A stretch of 44,461 nt of DNA. Source: Bacteroidota bacterium (lineage in GTDB: Bacteria > Bacteroidota > Bacteroidia > 2-12-FULL-35-15). The notes beneath the pieces were generated by a model. That model saw nothing but the letters and a program-made list of their open reading frames with translations, was not told the origin of the DNA and searched no databases. Both the position numbers and the translations under genes were made by a program. This document shows, in pieces, positions 35,783-44,092 of the stretch. The DNA is taken from positions 1-44,461 of the forward strand of contig JAJTCJ010000059.1 of assembly GCA_021323165.1 (NCBI GenBank), in the 5' to 3' direction. Positions within the stretch are counted from its first letter, which is position 1, and each line of letters begins with the position of its first letter.

Positions 35783-36523
35783 TTATTTAAAAACTATAAA
35801 AAAACGATAAGGATCACCTGATAAGAATGGCACAGCAAACAGGATTATTAAGTTGGCGGGTCTGATAAGAAAGATTAATCCAAGTAATACCATGCTGTTC
35901 AGAACATATTTTGGTTTAGCAGAAAGGAAGAGTTGTTTGATTGAATAACAAAATATCGTCATTATGGAAAAAGAATAAACATGCGACATTCCCATTTCAC
36001 AAACAGAATAAAAGAACAGATTGCTGCCGAATAAGATCGCAATAATTGTAAATGAACGAATGTTGTCCCTGGTAGTATATAGAATTAATAGTTTGTTAAT
36101 GTACCAAAGGCCCAGAAACAAATAAAAGATTCCGGCCAGCGTTATTGCTAACATGTAGATGCGGGAATAACCGTCTGAGTTGTCGCTATCATCCATAAGG
36201 CTTAAACCATGAGCAATTAGAAAAAAAGGAGACTGCAGAATTGCTGTACCACAAAAATATTTATCGATCATCCTGCCTTCTGCCAGCACTCTATAGTCGT
36301 AGTTGAAAGCAGTATTGTATTTCTTCTTTTCCACTGTATCGTAAAACGTAAAATTAAGATCCTGGTAAATAAATACAGCAGGCAGATAAGAATAATACCC
36401 GCGCGCATCCGCTTCAATGATGTTCTGCCATTTATCCTTTCCCCAATGAATATTCGTAGTAATGAACACACAGAGTGTGATACATACCATAATGATTATT
36501 TTCGGGTTAAAGAGCTTTTGCAT
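35783..36523 (-). CDS. Polytopic membrane protein (GT-C glycosyltransferase-like), N-terminal part (frame broken at about 35785)
   Basis: The first helix and the loop IIEADARGYYSYLPAVFIYQ are typical of large Bacteroidota membrane proteins of the predicted glycosyltransferase-C type, where the acidic residue in the first loop is thought to be catalytic. Further helices lead to RPANLIILFAVPFLSG, after which the frame ends (IVFK stop). The remainder, starting KISTGHFWVDSY, is in another frame at 35302. A stretch of about 25-30 codons, probably one membrane helix, is missing. It starts one base after the end of the MmcQ/YjbR gene, so the two form an operon. Confidence 0.7.
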   Translation of the reverse strand: MQKLFNPKIIIMVCITLCVFITTNIHWGKDKWQNIIEADARGYYSYLPAVFIYQDLNFTFYDTVEKKKYNTAFNYDYRVLAEGRMIDKYFCGTAILQSPFFLIAHGLSLMDDSDNSDGYSRIYMLAITLAGIFYLFLGLWYINKLLILYTTRDNIRSFTIIAILFGSNLFFYSVCEMGMSHVYSFSIMTIFCYSIKQLFLSAKPKYVLNSMVLLGLIFLIRPANLIILFAVPFLSGDPYRFFIVFK

Positions 36524-36524
36524 T

Positions 36525-36872
36525 TTAGAGAAGGCCGTTTTCTTTCAGTACTTTTTTAGGCAATTGCGCCTTAATTAATTCATATGACTGACGAATATAA
36601 TGTTCCCATTCCTTTTTTGTAAGCCGATCAGGATTTTGAATAAGAATCCATTTGTAACGTCCAACATACGGAGCTGAAATAATATGCTGTGTATTGGTAA
36701 GCTCTTCAAACTGCTCATCCTGAACTTTAAAAGAAACCTGTATTGGCGGTTCCAGACCGGTTACACAAAACATTTTCTTTCCGACTGAGAAACAGAGATC
36801 ATGTCCCCATTTAATATCTTCCGTAACTCCGGGAAGACTTTTACAGAAAGATTGTAGTTGTTCGATATTCAT
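36525..36872 (-). CDS. MmcQ/YjbR family protein
   Basis: 115 residues with the family layout: LPGVTEDIKWGHDLCFSVGK near the start, a central FCVTGLEPPIQVSFKV strand pair, and YVGRYKWILIQN. The family has a double-wing DNA-binding-like fold but no proven function. It is the first gene of a two-gene run with the broken membrane protein. Confidence 0.85.
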   Translation of the reverse strand: MNIEQLQSFCKSLPGVTEDIKWGHDLCFSVGKKMFCVTGLEPPIQVSFKVQDEQFEELTNTQHIISAPYVGRYKWILIQNPDRLTKKEWEHYIRQSYELIKAQLPKKVLKENGLL

Positions 36873-36890
36873 TTTGTTTACAGAGTTTGT

Positions 36891-36919
36891 TTATCGCGAA
36901 GGCAGAAAGGCACAAAGTT
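36891..36919 (-). repeat. R2 dispersed repeat, reverse copy
   Basis: The minus strand reads AACTTTGTGCCTTTCTGCCT then TCGCGATAA, the same pattern as 7247-7280. It lies just upstream of the MmcQ/YjbR gene. Confidence 0.5.
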
Positions 36920-36987
36920 ATAGATTTGTTTAATTTGAAAAGTCATTCCGTGCCCCGCCAATGGTTCTTCATTAATTGATAGAAAAA

Positions 36988-37677
36988 CTATTCACTTGTC
37001 TTTTTTCTGTCCTTCAAAAAATTATATTTAAGGCCGAATGTTAGTTGTTCTATTCGCTCTTTTTTAGATGGGTAGTTGCCAGCTACGTTATTCGTTCCAA
37101 TGTAATAATTACACTCTATAGCTATTCTCTTACTTATATTATACCCCACTTTTAATCTGGCACCTAAGTCCACTCCTTTACCTAGATCTGAACTTCGGTA
37201 GCTTTTCCAGGAAGTGGGATTTTGACCATTACTGTATTGGTTTTTTCCTTCAGCATTAACCAGGTTCATTAATATTACGGATGCTTGGATTCCGACATCA
37301 ATTGATATTTTTTTAAAATTTCTTCCGTAATATATTGGCAAGCCTAAATAAGCTAGTTTGCGGTAGTAATCACTTTGGGAGTAGATAACAACTTTCCCGC
37401 TTGTCGATGTAGATGTCTGGGACACCTCCAAATGTTCATGACCCTGAATTATTAATAAAAGAACATCACTTCCAACGTAAGAGTTTTTTCCAAAATTGAA
37501 GTTGTAATACATTCCACCACCACCGGAAAATTTCAAATAGGATTTATAATCAGAATTGTTTTTCTCGGTTCTGGTAATTCTGCTTGTTCCGCCATTGATT
37601 TTAGCACCAAATTGATGTTGGCTAAATGCAGTTAAACTCAGAATTAAGGATGTTATGAATATAAAGGGTGTTTTCAT
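36988..37677 (-). CDS. Outer-membrane beta-barrel protein (porin/PorT-like)
   Basis: A signal peptide (MKTPFIFITSLILSLTAFSQ) is followed by HQFGAKINGG and an eight-strand-type barrel of alternating hydrophobic residues, ending in LTFGLKYNFL. These are the hallmarks of the outer membrane protein beta-barrel families in Bacteroidota. The ATG at 37677 is chosen because the signal peptide starts there; a longer frame from 37713 adds twelve residues. 229 residues. No substrate can be inferred. Confidence 0.8.
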   Translation of the reverse strand: MKTPFIFITSLILSLTAFSQHQFGAKINGGTSRITRTEKNNSDYKSYLKFSGGGGMYYNFNFGKNSYVGSDVLLLIIQGHEHLEVSQTSTSTSGKVVIYSQSDYYRKLAYLGLPIYYGRNFKKISIDVGIQASVILMNLVNAEGKNQYSNGQNPTSWKSYRSSDLGKGVDLGARLKVGYNISKRIAIECNYYIGTNNVAGNYPSKKERIEQLTFGLKYNFLKDRKKTSE

Positions 37678-37747
37678 AAATTGTTTACTTACCTTAAGCA
37701 ATAAGCTTATCATGGATTCTTACGTTTGTGCGGATTAGTTATAGTAA

Positions 37748-38626
37748 TTATTTATTAAAGTCAAGGTTAGGTTCAGTAGGTTTTTTGTTTGGAGTAGTAG
37801 GAACGGATTTATTAACCACTTCGAAAGTAAATTTTTCAAACCAAATTTGTCCTGTTCCAGTTAATAAGGCACCGAAAGCTATATTAGTTGCAGAAGGAGC
37901 AACATCGAGAACTATTTCGTATTTCTTCCATTCAGTTGTTCCTATGACAGCACGATCATGCATGTTGTCGAACGCAAGGGACTTTTTAGAATTTTCTGGT
38001 CCGTCAATTCTAAGCCAGAAACCAGCCCTTTTTTCTACGTCTTTTGACTTCATGTATCCGGTCATACGAATTCTTTTACCCCGATACTTCTCCGGAGAAA
38101 AATCCTGCATTAAAGTACCGAAACCATTAATGTTCTTATCAACTGATTGTATAGTGAGGACTTTTCTTTTTTCATTATCGGCAAGGCTGTCCAGGATCAT
38201 TTTATAGCTTGCAGGCTTACTTCCAGCTCTGAACCACCCTGTAGGTAATTTATTATGTCGTATCTGCCCAAGTAATGGTTGCCATCTCTTATCACTGTGC
38301 AGAGATTTTAAATCTTCATCATTACTTATTTGCTCGTATTGTGCATAGTATAATTTATCTGCAATACGCTGAAGATTAAAAAAGGCACTGTCTGCATTAT
38401 TGATTAATGCCCAGGCACGCGCAGCATTGTACCGATCAGTTTCCTGACCTTTCCATCCGAGTGTTTTAAAAGCAGATGAATAAGTAAGCGCAGAATTTTT
38501 ATAATCTTTTAGCTGGAATAAACTATCTGCTCTTTTTACTAAGTTAGTATATTCAGGAGGATTTTTTTGACCATATGTAACCGTTAACCCGATAAAAAAG
38601 AGGAAAGCGAGAAGTGTTTTTTTCAT
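37748..38626 (-). CDS. Secreted protein with helical repeat region and CBM-like domain
   Basis: A signal peptide (ending VTYGQ) is followed by a TPR-like helical region (residues 25-115, ADSLFQLKDYKNSALTYSSA) and then a beta-sandwich domain (about 150-270). That domain carries RGKRIRMTGYMKSKDVE, LAFDNM and GTGQIWFEKFTFE, a pattern seen in several Bacteroidota proteins that I regard as carbohydrate-binding-like. There is a short Pro/Lys/Asn-rich tail. No catalytic domain is visible. It is upstream of the beta-barrel gene in the same direction (70 bases apart). Confidence 0.7.
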   Translation of the reverse strand: MKKTLLAFLFFIGLTVTYGQKNPPEYTNLVKRADSLFQLKDYKNSALTYSSAFKTLGWKGQETDRYNAARAWALINNADSAFFNLQRIADKLYYAQYEQISNDEDLKSLHSDKRWQPLLGQIRHNKLPTGWFRAGSKPASYKMILDSLADNEKRKVLTIQSVDKNINGFGTLMQDFSPEKYRGKRIRMTGYMKSKDVEKRAGFWLRIDGPENSKKSLAFDNMHDRAVIGTTEWKKYEIVLDVAPSATNIAFGALLTGTGQIWFEKFTFEVVNKSVPTTPNKKPTEPNLDFNK

Positions 38627-38756
38627 TTATTTCGGATTTGGTTAATTGTATGTCTAGGATTATAACAAGCAGAAGGTGACAACAATATACATTAAATTTA
38701 CAAAATGAAATCAGTAAATTCGGGAACCAAGAGGAATTAAATTTATAAAATAGATC

Positions 38757-39401
38757 CTACTTCTTTCTCTTCGCAACTTCAATAGAGATATAGTCAGGTA
38801 AATAATTCGGAGTACATCCTCTTGAAACCATTTCATCTTTGTATAATCCGATTCGCTTTCCAATTGCTATACATCTTGATCTATACTCCGGCTGATGAAC
38901 ACCAATTTGTGCAGTAGTGAAATTCATTGCCCATTGAACTTCTGGTTTTTCACTTTCCATTTTTGCTTCAACTGATGCAAGCAGATGCTCAGTGTTTGGA
39001 GGAGGCGCTTGTCCCATCCAGCGTAAGCGCCCCTGGTAATACCAGAAAATTCGTCTTTGAAGAGCTGAAGGACTATTTTCCCAGGATTCCATAAGTGCAA
39101 CCAACTTCTTATCTTTTGAAAATTGGTTTGCCATTAACCAATCTATTAATTGAGTTTGTTCTTCTGACTTATGTTTTTGAATGTCTTTATCAAGCTTATC
39201 AATAAATTCCCTGGAGAGAAGTTTTTTATCCATTATAAGGATTGACAACTGTCTTGGTAAATAGTCACCTGTGGACCATAATTCCATTGCTAAGTTATGA
39301 TCCTTGTTGATCTCCTTTGCAATTGTTCTTAAGTCGCCTAGTTTGGTTGTTTTGCTGTTGATCTTACCCAGGATGTTTTCTGCTTTCAAAGAAAGTTTCA
39401 T
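38757..39401 (-). CDS. DNA alkylation repeat (AlkD-like) protein
   Basis: 214 residues made of helical repeats. The segments ELWSTGDYLPRQLSILIMD and VQWAMNFTTAQIGVHQPEYR, and the C-terminal IGLYKDEMVSRGCTPNYLPD, match DNA alkylation repeat proteins, whose known members flip or excise alkylated bases. It is somewhat shorter than AlkD. Activity cannot be confirmed from sequence alone. Confidence 0.8.
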   Translation of the reverse strand: MKLSLKAENILGKINSKTTKLGDLRTIAKEINKDHNLAMELWSTGDYLPRQLSILIMDKKLLSREFIDKLDKDIQKHKSEEQTQLIDWLMANQFSKDKKLVALMESWENSPSALQRRIFWYYQGRLRWMGQAPPPNTEHLLASVEAKMESEKPEVQWAMNFTTAQIGVHQPEYRSRCIAIGKRIGLYKDEMVSRGCTPNYLPDYISIEVAKRKK

Positions 39402-39498
39402 TTCGCCTTTGTTTTGTAATTAACAGAGATTTATATCGCGTGAAAGGTTGTGATTAATACTAAAGATGGAGATCCATTTTTCAATAATTCAAGATGAA

Positions 39499-39975
39499 CT
39501 ATTTCTCATCAATACCTGTTTTATGTTTCTCCACCAACTTTTGCTTCCATCTTAAATACCATTTGTAGCGGTACAGCGAAAGCAGGAAATAGAGGATAAC
39601 TGTACCCGCTGCTGCAATAAAGAACATATCCATACCTACGGCAACACCTAAAGCTGCTGTACACCATGCTGTAGCAGCTGTAGTAAGTCCCTGAGAAGAT
39701 CCAGCTTCATCATTGCGGTAAATAATACCAGCACCTAAAAAACCAACTCCTGTAATTATATTCGCTATAACACGTGATTCGGCAGTTGGATCAGTTGCCA
39801 TGAATCCTGCCAGACAAGTAAAAATAGCTGAACCAATGCAAACAGCAGCGTAAGTACGTATCCCCGCATCCTTACCATGCCTTTCACGGTCCAAACCAAT
39901 AATAGCTCCGAGTAATAAAGCAAACAGGATCTTTGCGATAATTATTAACTCAAATGAAAAGTCTTTATAGCTCAT
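39499..39975 (-). CDS. MgtC/SapB family membrane protein
   Basis: Membrane helices and the typical motif LLLGAIIGLDRERHGKDAGI, then RTYAAVCIGSAIFT and ITGVGFLGAGIIYRN ... GLTTAATAWCTAALGVAVG. The ATG at 39975 is preferred: a longer frame to 40086 reads through a copy of a dispersed intergenic repeat and adds a non-family N-terminus. 158 residues. These proteins are linked to magnesium stress and virulence in other bacteria; the role here is unknown. Confidence 0.9.
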   Translation of the reverse strand: MSYKDFSFELIIIAKILFALLLGAIIGLDRERHGKDAGIRTYAAVCIGSAIFTCLAGFMATDPTAESRVIANIITGVGFLGAGIIYRNDEAGSSQGLTTAATAWCTAALGVAVGMDMFFIAAAGTVILYFLLSLYRYKWYLRWKQKLVEKHKTGIDEK

Positions 39976-40052
39976 ATGTTTTTTGAATCTGATATGATGT
40001 TTATCAAATATAAGGATTGTTTGGTTCTGATTAATCAATTCACTAATTCTCA

Positions 40053-40101
40053 CCCACGTTCTCGATACATTTTTCCGAAAAGGCAAAACACTCGAACTGA
40101 C
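40053..40101 (+). repeat. TCTCGATACATTTTT...ACTCGAACTGAC repeat (family R3), copy 1
   Basis: A direct repeat of 40335-40385 (CCCACGTTCTCGATACATTT ... CACTCGAACTGAC). This copy has a decayed central palindrome (TTTTCCGAAAAGGCAAAA). Confidence 0.8.
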
Positions 40102-40156
40102 TGCCTATTAAAACTAGCTTCAGAATAAATCTAAAAAATCTGGATTCGATTATAAG

Positions 40157-40233
40157 CAGCTCACACACAGAATAAGATCCCTGTGCCACCGCTAAAGCTA
40201 TGGCGACACACGGTCGGGCAAGCTCGGGATGAC
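40157..40233 (-). repeat. 77-base inverted repeat flanking the amidohydrolase gene, left copy (family R6)
   Basis: Its reverse complement matches 43778-43854 at 72 of 77 positions by hand alignment. The block starts GTCATCCCGAGCTTGCCCGA and ends GTGAGCTG. Confidence 0.85.
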
Positions 40234-40237
40234 AACA

Positions 40238-40333
40238 CGCAGAATCATAATTTAATCATAATCGCAAGCGATCATAAAACACAGCTATCCGTGTAAATAA
40301 AATAATCCGCTAAATCTGCGTTCTAATAAACCC
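40238..40333 (-). repeat. Palindromic dispersed repeat (family R4), copy 3
   Basis: CGCAGAATCATAATTTAATC then ATAATCGCAAGCGATCATAA, CAGCTATCCG and AATCCGCTAAATCTGCGTT. It directly adjoins the left copy of the 77-base repeat. The 350-base gap 40087-40436 consists almost entirely of repeats. Confidence 0.65.
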
Positions 40334-40334
40334 G

Positions 40335-40385
40335 CCCACGTTCTCGATACATTTTTGCCGAAGAGGCAAAAACACTCGAACTGAC
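40335..40385 (+). repeat. TCTCGATACATTTTT...ACTCGAACTGAC repeat (family R3), copy 2
   Basis: A direct repeat of 40053-40101, with an intact central hairpin (TTTTTGCC and GGCAAAAA around GAAGA). Confidence 0.8.
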
Positions 40386-40397
40386 ACGCCCGCAACC

Positions 40398-40439
40398 ATA
40401 CTCAGCCTATAACCTAATCTGCTAATCAACCAATAACTA
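40398..40439 (-). repeat. R1 dispersed repeat at the stop codon of the amidohydrolase
   Basis: The minus strand reads TAGTTATTGGTTGATTAG then CAGATTAGGTTATAGGCTGA. It begins at the TAG stop of the amidohydrolase. Confidence 0.6.
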
Positions 40440-43400
40440 GTCTCCAAACTCACATCCCTGCATAAAACTTTTCGTTTCTTCATGCCAAGGGAAATTATTA
40501 TTCGACTTTGAATTTTCGAAATAGAACTTACCTCTCTTTACATCATAATTTCCGATCTCATTCATAGATTCCGAATCAAACAATCTTCCATTCACCATTA
40601 CATATTTTATGCTCTCAGTATTGCGGATATCTTCTAACGGATTTTTATCCATTACTAAAAGATCCGCAAGTTTTCCTTTTTCGAGTGAACCTATCTGATC
40701 ATCCATACCGATATAATGAGCCCCATTCATTGTTGCACATCTGATCGCTTCAAGCGGAGTCATGCCGCCTGCCTGCAGCATCCACAATTCCCAATGAGCG
40801 CCAATTCCCTGGATCTGTCCGTGTGAACCGAGATTTACTTTTACACCTGCATCAGTCAATTTTTTGCATGAGCGGGAAACCTGCATCCATCCGTTCACAT
40901 ATTCTTCTTCCGGAATGATCTTGCGGTGACGGGAACGGGAATCAATTAATGATCGCGGATAGAAATTCAACAAACGTTTATTCTCCCAGACATTTGTTTT
41001 TTGGTACCAATAATCTTCACCGTTGATAGCTCCATAAGTAACAATAAGAGTAGGAGTGTAGCCTGTCTTACTCGCAGACCATAATTTAATAACATCATTG
41101 CTAAGATCAGCGATAGGAATGTTGTGCTCTATTCCTGTATGTCCGTCAATGATCTCACTCATATTATGATAGAAAGTTGATCCGCCTTCCGGAACAACCA
41201 TTATCTTAAGATCGCGTGCCGCTTGTATAACCTGCTGACGCTGTTCTCTGCGAGGCTGGTTGTAACTTTTCACAGAGAATGCTCCGAATGCTTTTGTGCG
41301 TGCTATTGCAGAACGTGCATCGTCAAGACTGTTAATAACTGCTTTGAAATCGCCTTCAGCACCGTACAGAATTGTTCCGGTAGAAAAAACACGTGGGCCA
41401 ACCATGTAACCAGCTTTCACCATTTCTGACTGAGAGAAAACCATTTCAGAAACAGACGAAGGATCATGAGTTGTTGTAACACCAAAAGCGAGATTCGCAT
41501 AATAGCTCCATTGTTTCTGAGGGCTTGGTCCTAATCTCCAGGTGTTCAAATGTGAGTGAACATCCACCATTCCCGGCATTATTGTTTTACCGTTACAGTC
41601 AATAGTTTTTACATCAGCAGGAATTTTGATCTCATCGGCTTTCCCAATCGCTTCAATTTTATTTTCATTGATAATGATAACTCCATTCTCAATTATTTCA
41701 TCGCCTTTCATTGTTATGATGCGTGCATTTTTAAATGCTAATTTTCCTTTAGGTTTATCAGTCGGAATCTCAAGGTTGATCTTAATTCCTACAGAGTCCA
41801 TTGCCTGCGCTTTTTCAGGCGCACCTTCAAGGAAAGTAAAATGATTCTTTAATTCGGTTGTGAAATATTCATCGCTGTAGGTCCAGTGGATCTTTTTATT
41901 ATCAGCGCTCCATTCAAGATTTAATCCTGCATCTTTTGCTACCTGTGTCACAGGCACTGTTCCCATCTGCGCGCTCAGGTCAACCGGTTTTCCTGTAAGA
42001 GGGAATGCAGAAACATATACTTTGAACAACTCTATGAACGCTACCCATTTTCCATCGGAACTTGGAACAACAGAAGTTGCATACTTGGAAGTGAAGTTTA
42101 TTCTAAGATCTTTTCCGTCAACAGAAATACTTTTGAAAGCTTTGTCTTCTCCTTCTGAGCTTTGGAAAAAGATCCTGTCGTTGCCGATAAAACGCGGATC
42201 AAAACCTTCCTTGGTTACCAGTTTTGGTTTTGCACCCGCTTTGTTCTCTATCACATAAATTCCGGGATCAACACTGTATGTGAATCCCATGTGGTCATTC
42301 CCTTCTTCTTTTTGATAAACGATCCATTTGCCGTCAGCAGAAAAACGAGGTGTACGGTAAATACCTTTTTCTGATGTGATCTTTACCGGCTTTTTATCCT
42401 TAAGGTTCATTTTATATACAGCACCCATGTTGTCATCATTCCAGGTGGTGTAAACTATTTCATCTCCCTTCAAAGAAAACGAAGGTTCGAATTCAAAATC
42501 CTTTGATGTTGTTAATCTAACAGGTGCTGAATTAGGTAAATCCTTTTTCCATAAGTAACCAACAGAATTAAAGACAAGTGTTTTTTCATCTGCGGAAGCA
42601 GTAGCATTACGGATCACTTTTACATTTATTTTTTCAGGAGCTACTTCCTGACGAAATCTTAATGCATCAACAATTGTATGTTTTGTTTTTACATTGAATG
42701 GAATTTCAGTCGCTGCTGTAGTGGTAGTATTTATATTCCAGATCTTTCCGTTCGCCCAGATGATAATATGACTTGCATCCAGCCAGTTGAAATTGCTGTA
42801 AACACCGAAGATTGCCCATGCTTCTTGCTGATCCTTGCTTAGTTTATCATAAACAGGCCATTCTTCACCGGTTTCCATGTTACGTAAATAAAGTACGCTT
42901 GCGGTGCGGACACGTCTTACAAAAGCAAGTGTCTTCCCATCCCTTGAGATCTGAGGGCGAAATGCGCCACCTGGACCGCCAGTTATAGTCTGGCTCTCTC
43001 CGGAAGTTCTGTCAAGGCGTTTAATTACGTAGATCTGGCTGTTCGGATCTTTATTATATTGAAAATATCCGCCTGGATACATATCCTCGCTGAAGTAAAC
43101 ATACCTTCCGTCAGGAGAAATATTTGGCTCCCCGGCATCCTGCTGAGCGTTCTTTTTAACAGTTAGCTGGGAGCCTTCACCACCAGTGATATGATACATC
43201 CACATTTCACCTGCTCCAAGAGAGCGGGTAGAAGAGAAGTGTTTACGTGCAATAAGGAATTGTCCGTCCGGAGTCCACACCGCATTATTCAATAGCCTGA
43301 AATTTTCTTTAGTGATCTGCTTTGCATCTGATCCATCGGCATTCATTGTCCAGATATTATCTCCGCCACCAGCATCACTTGTGAAAGAGATCTTTTTTCC

Positions 43401-43691
43401 ATCAGGACTGAACCGGGGCTGCACTTCATACGGAAAACCGTTTCTTAATACTTTGGCTTCTCCGCCTGTTATCGGCATACTATATATATCGCCAAGCATA
43501 TCAAAAATGATGGTTTTACCATCCGGACTCACATCCAGTCCCATCCAGGTTCCTTCATTTGTGCTGATCTCAATCTCTTTGGTAGTTCCTTTAGGAGCAG
43601 AAACATTCCATTTATCTTTTTCTTTATCGGTTTGAGCAAACAGACCCGTACTGCAAATCGCAGCAGCAAATAATAATTTGTAAGAATTCAT
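40437..43691 (-). CDS. Secreted amidohydrolase with N-terminal TolB-like beta-propeller
   Basis: 1084 residues. A signal peptide (ending GLFAQ) is followed by a long beta-propeller of PD40/TolB-type repeats (about residues 40-640, for example RPQISRDGKTLAFVRRV and FSADGKWIVYQKEEG). An amidohydrolase domain follows (about 650-1060): a first metal motif GMVDVHSH, then HDPSSVSEM, and a composite ending GSLEKGKLADLLVMDKNPLE. It is probably periplasmic and may act on cyclic amides or peptides; the substrate is unknown. No operon partner is visible. The gene is flanked by inverted copies of a 77-base repeat. Confidence 0.9.
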   Translation of the reverse strand: MNSYKLLFAAAICSTGLFAQTDKEKDKWNVSAPKGTTKEIEISTNEGTWMGLDVSPDGKTIIFDMLGDIYSMPITGGEAKVLRNGFPYEVQPRFSPDGKKISFTSDAGGGDNIWTMNADGSDAKQITKENFRLLNNAVWTPDGQFLIARKHFSSTRSLGAGEMWMYHITGGEGSQLTVKKNAQQDAGEPNISPDGRYVYFSEDMYPGGYFQYNKDPNSQIYVIKRLDRTSGESQTITGGPGGAFRPQISRDGKTLAFVRRVRTASVLYLRNMETGEEWPVYDKLSKDQQEAWAIFGVYSNFNWLDASHIIIWANGKIWNINTTTTAATEIPFNVKTKHTIVDALRFRQEVAPEKINVKVIRNATASADEKTLVFNSVGYLWKKDLPNSAPVRLTTSKDFEFEPSFSLKGDEIVYTTWNDDNMGAVYKMNLKDKKPVKITSEKGIYRTPRFSADGKWIVYQKEEGNDHMGFTYSVDPGIYVIENKAGAKPKLVTKEGFDPRFIGNDRIFFQSSEGEDKAFKSISVDGKDLRINFTSKYATSVVPSSDGKWVAFIELFKVYVSAFPLTGKPVDLSAQMGTVPVTQVAKDAGLNLEWSADNKKIHWTYSDEYFTTELKNHFTFLEGAPEKAQAMDSVGIKINLEIPTDKPKGKLAFKNARIITMKGDEIIENGVIIINENKIEAIGKADEIKIPADVKTIDCNGKTIMPGMVDVHSHLNTWRLGPSPQKQWSYYANLAFGVTTTHDPSSVSEMVFSQSEMVKAGYMVGPRVFSTGTILYGAEGDFKAVINSLDDARSAIARTKAFGAFSVKSYNQPRREQRQQVIQAARDLKIMVVPEGGSTFYHNMSEIIDGHTGIEHNIPIADLSNDVIKLWSASKTGYTPTLIVTYGAINGEDYWYQKTNVWENKRLLNFYPRSLIDSRSRHRKIIPEEEYVNGWMQVSRSCKKLTDAGVKVNLGSHGQIQGIGAHWELWMLQAGGMTPLEAIRCATMNGAHYIGMDDQIGSLEKGKLADLLVMDKNPLEDIRNTESIKYVMVNGRLFDSESMNEIGNYDVKRGKFYFENSKSNNNFPWHEETKSFMQGCEFGD

Positions 43692-43777
43692 AGTGTAAAT
43701 TTTGAAGGACTAAATAAGGAATAAAAAATGGAAATTTTGGAAAATTATGATGAAAGGTTAATTGATAGAACGTGTTT

Positions 43778-43854
43778 GTCATCCCGAGCTTGCCCGACCG
43801 CGTGTCGCCTTAGCTTTAGCGGTGGCGCAGGAATCTTATTCTGTGCGTGAGCTG
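43778..43854 (+). repeat. 77-base inverted repeat flanking the amidohydrolase gene, right copy (family R6)
   Basis: GTCATCCCGAGCTTGCCCGA ... CTGTGCGTGAGCTG. It is the partner of 40157-40233 in opposite orientation and lies about 90 bases upstream of the amidohydrolase start. Confidence 0.85.
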
Positions 43855-43864
43855 TGTGTAATGG

Positions 43865-43943
43865 AACGCAGATTTAGCGGATTTTTATGATTATAAACGG
43901 ATAGCGGTGTTTGTTATGATCGCTTCGCGATTCTTATTCTGTG
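43865..43943 (+). repeat. Palindromic dispersed repeat (family R4), copy 4
   Basis: AACGCAGATTTAGCGGATTT ... GGATAGCGGTG ... TTATGATCGCTTCGCGATTC then TTATTCTGTG. It is in the opposite orientation to the other copies. The 452-base gap 43692-44143 holds this, the 77-base repeat, an R5 copy and an R1 copy, and no gene. Confidence 0.65.
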
Positions 43944-43997
43944 TTTACTATAGCCGCAGATGCGCAGATTTAAATAAGATTATTGATGTTAGCAGGT

Positions 43998-44034
43998 TGT
44001 CATCCCGACTCCTTCGACAAAAGCTCAGGACAGG
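43998..44034 (+). repeat. CCTTCGACAAAAGCTCAGG-type repeat (family R5)
   Basis: TTGTCATCCCGACTCCTTCG then ACAAAAGCTCAGGACA, the reverse complement type of 32356-32389. Confidence 0.6.
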
Positions 44035-44092
44035 CTACGCGGAGGGATCTTTTGTCTACGAAGCACTGTTTTAAATGGAACGCAGATTTATT

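Noticed and set aside
39976-40086. Longer N-terminus for the MgtC/SapB protein
   Set aside because: The extra codons come from a copy of a dispersed repeat and do not resemble the family.
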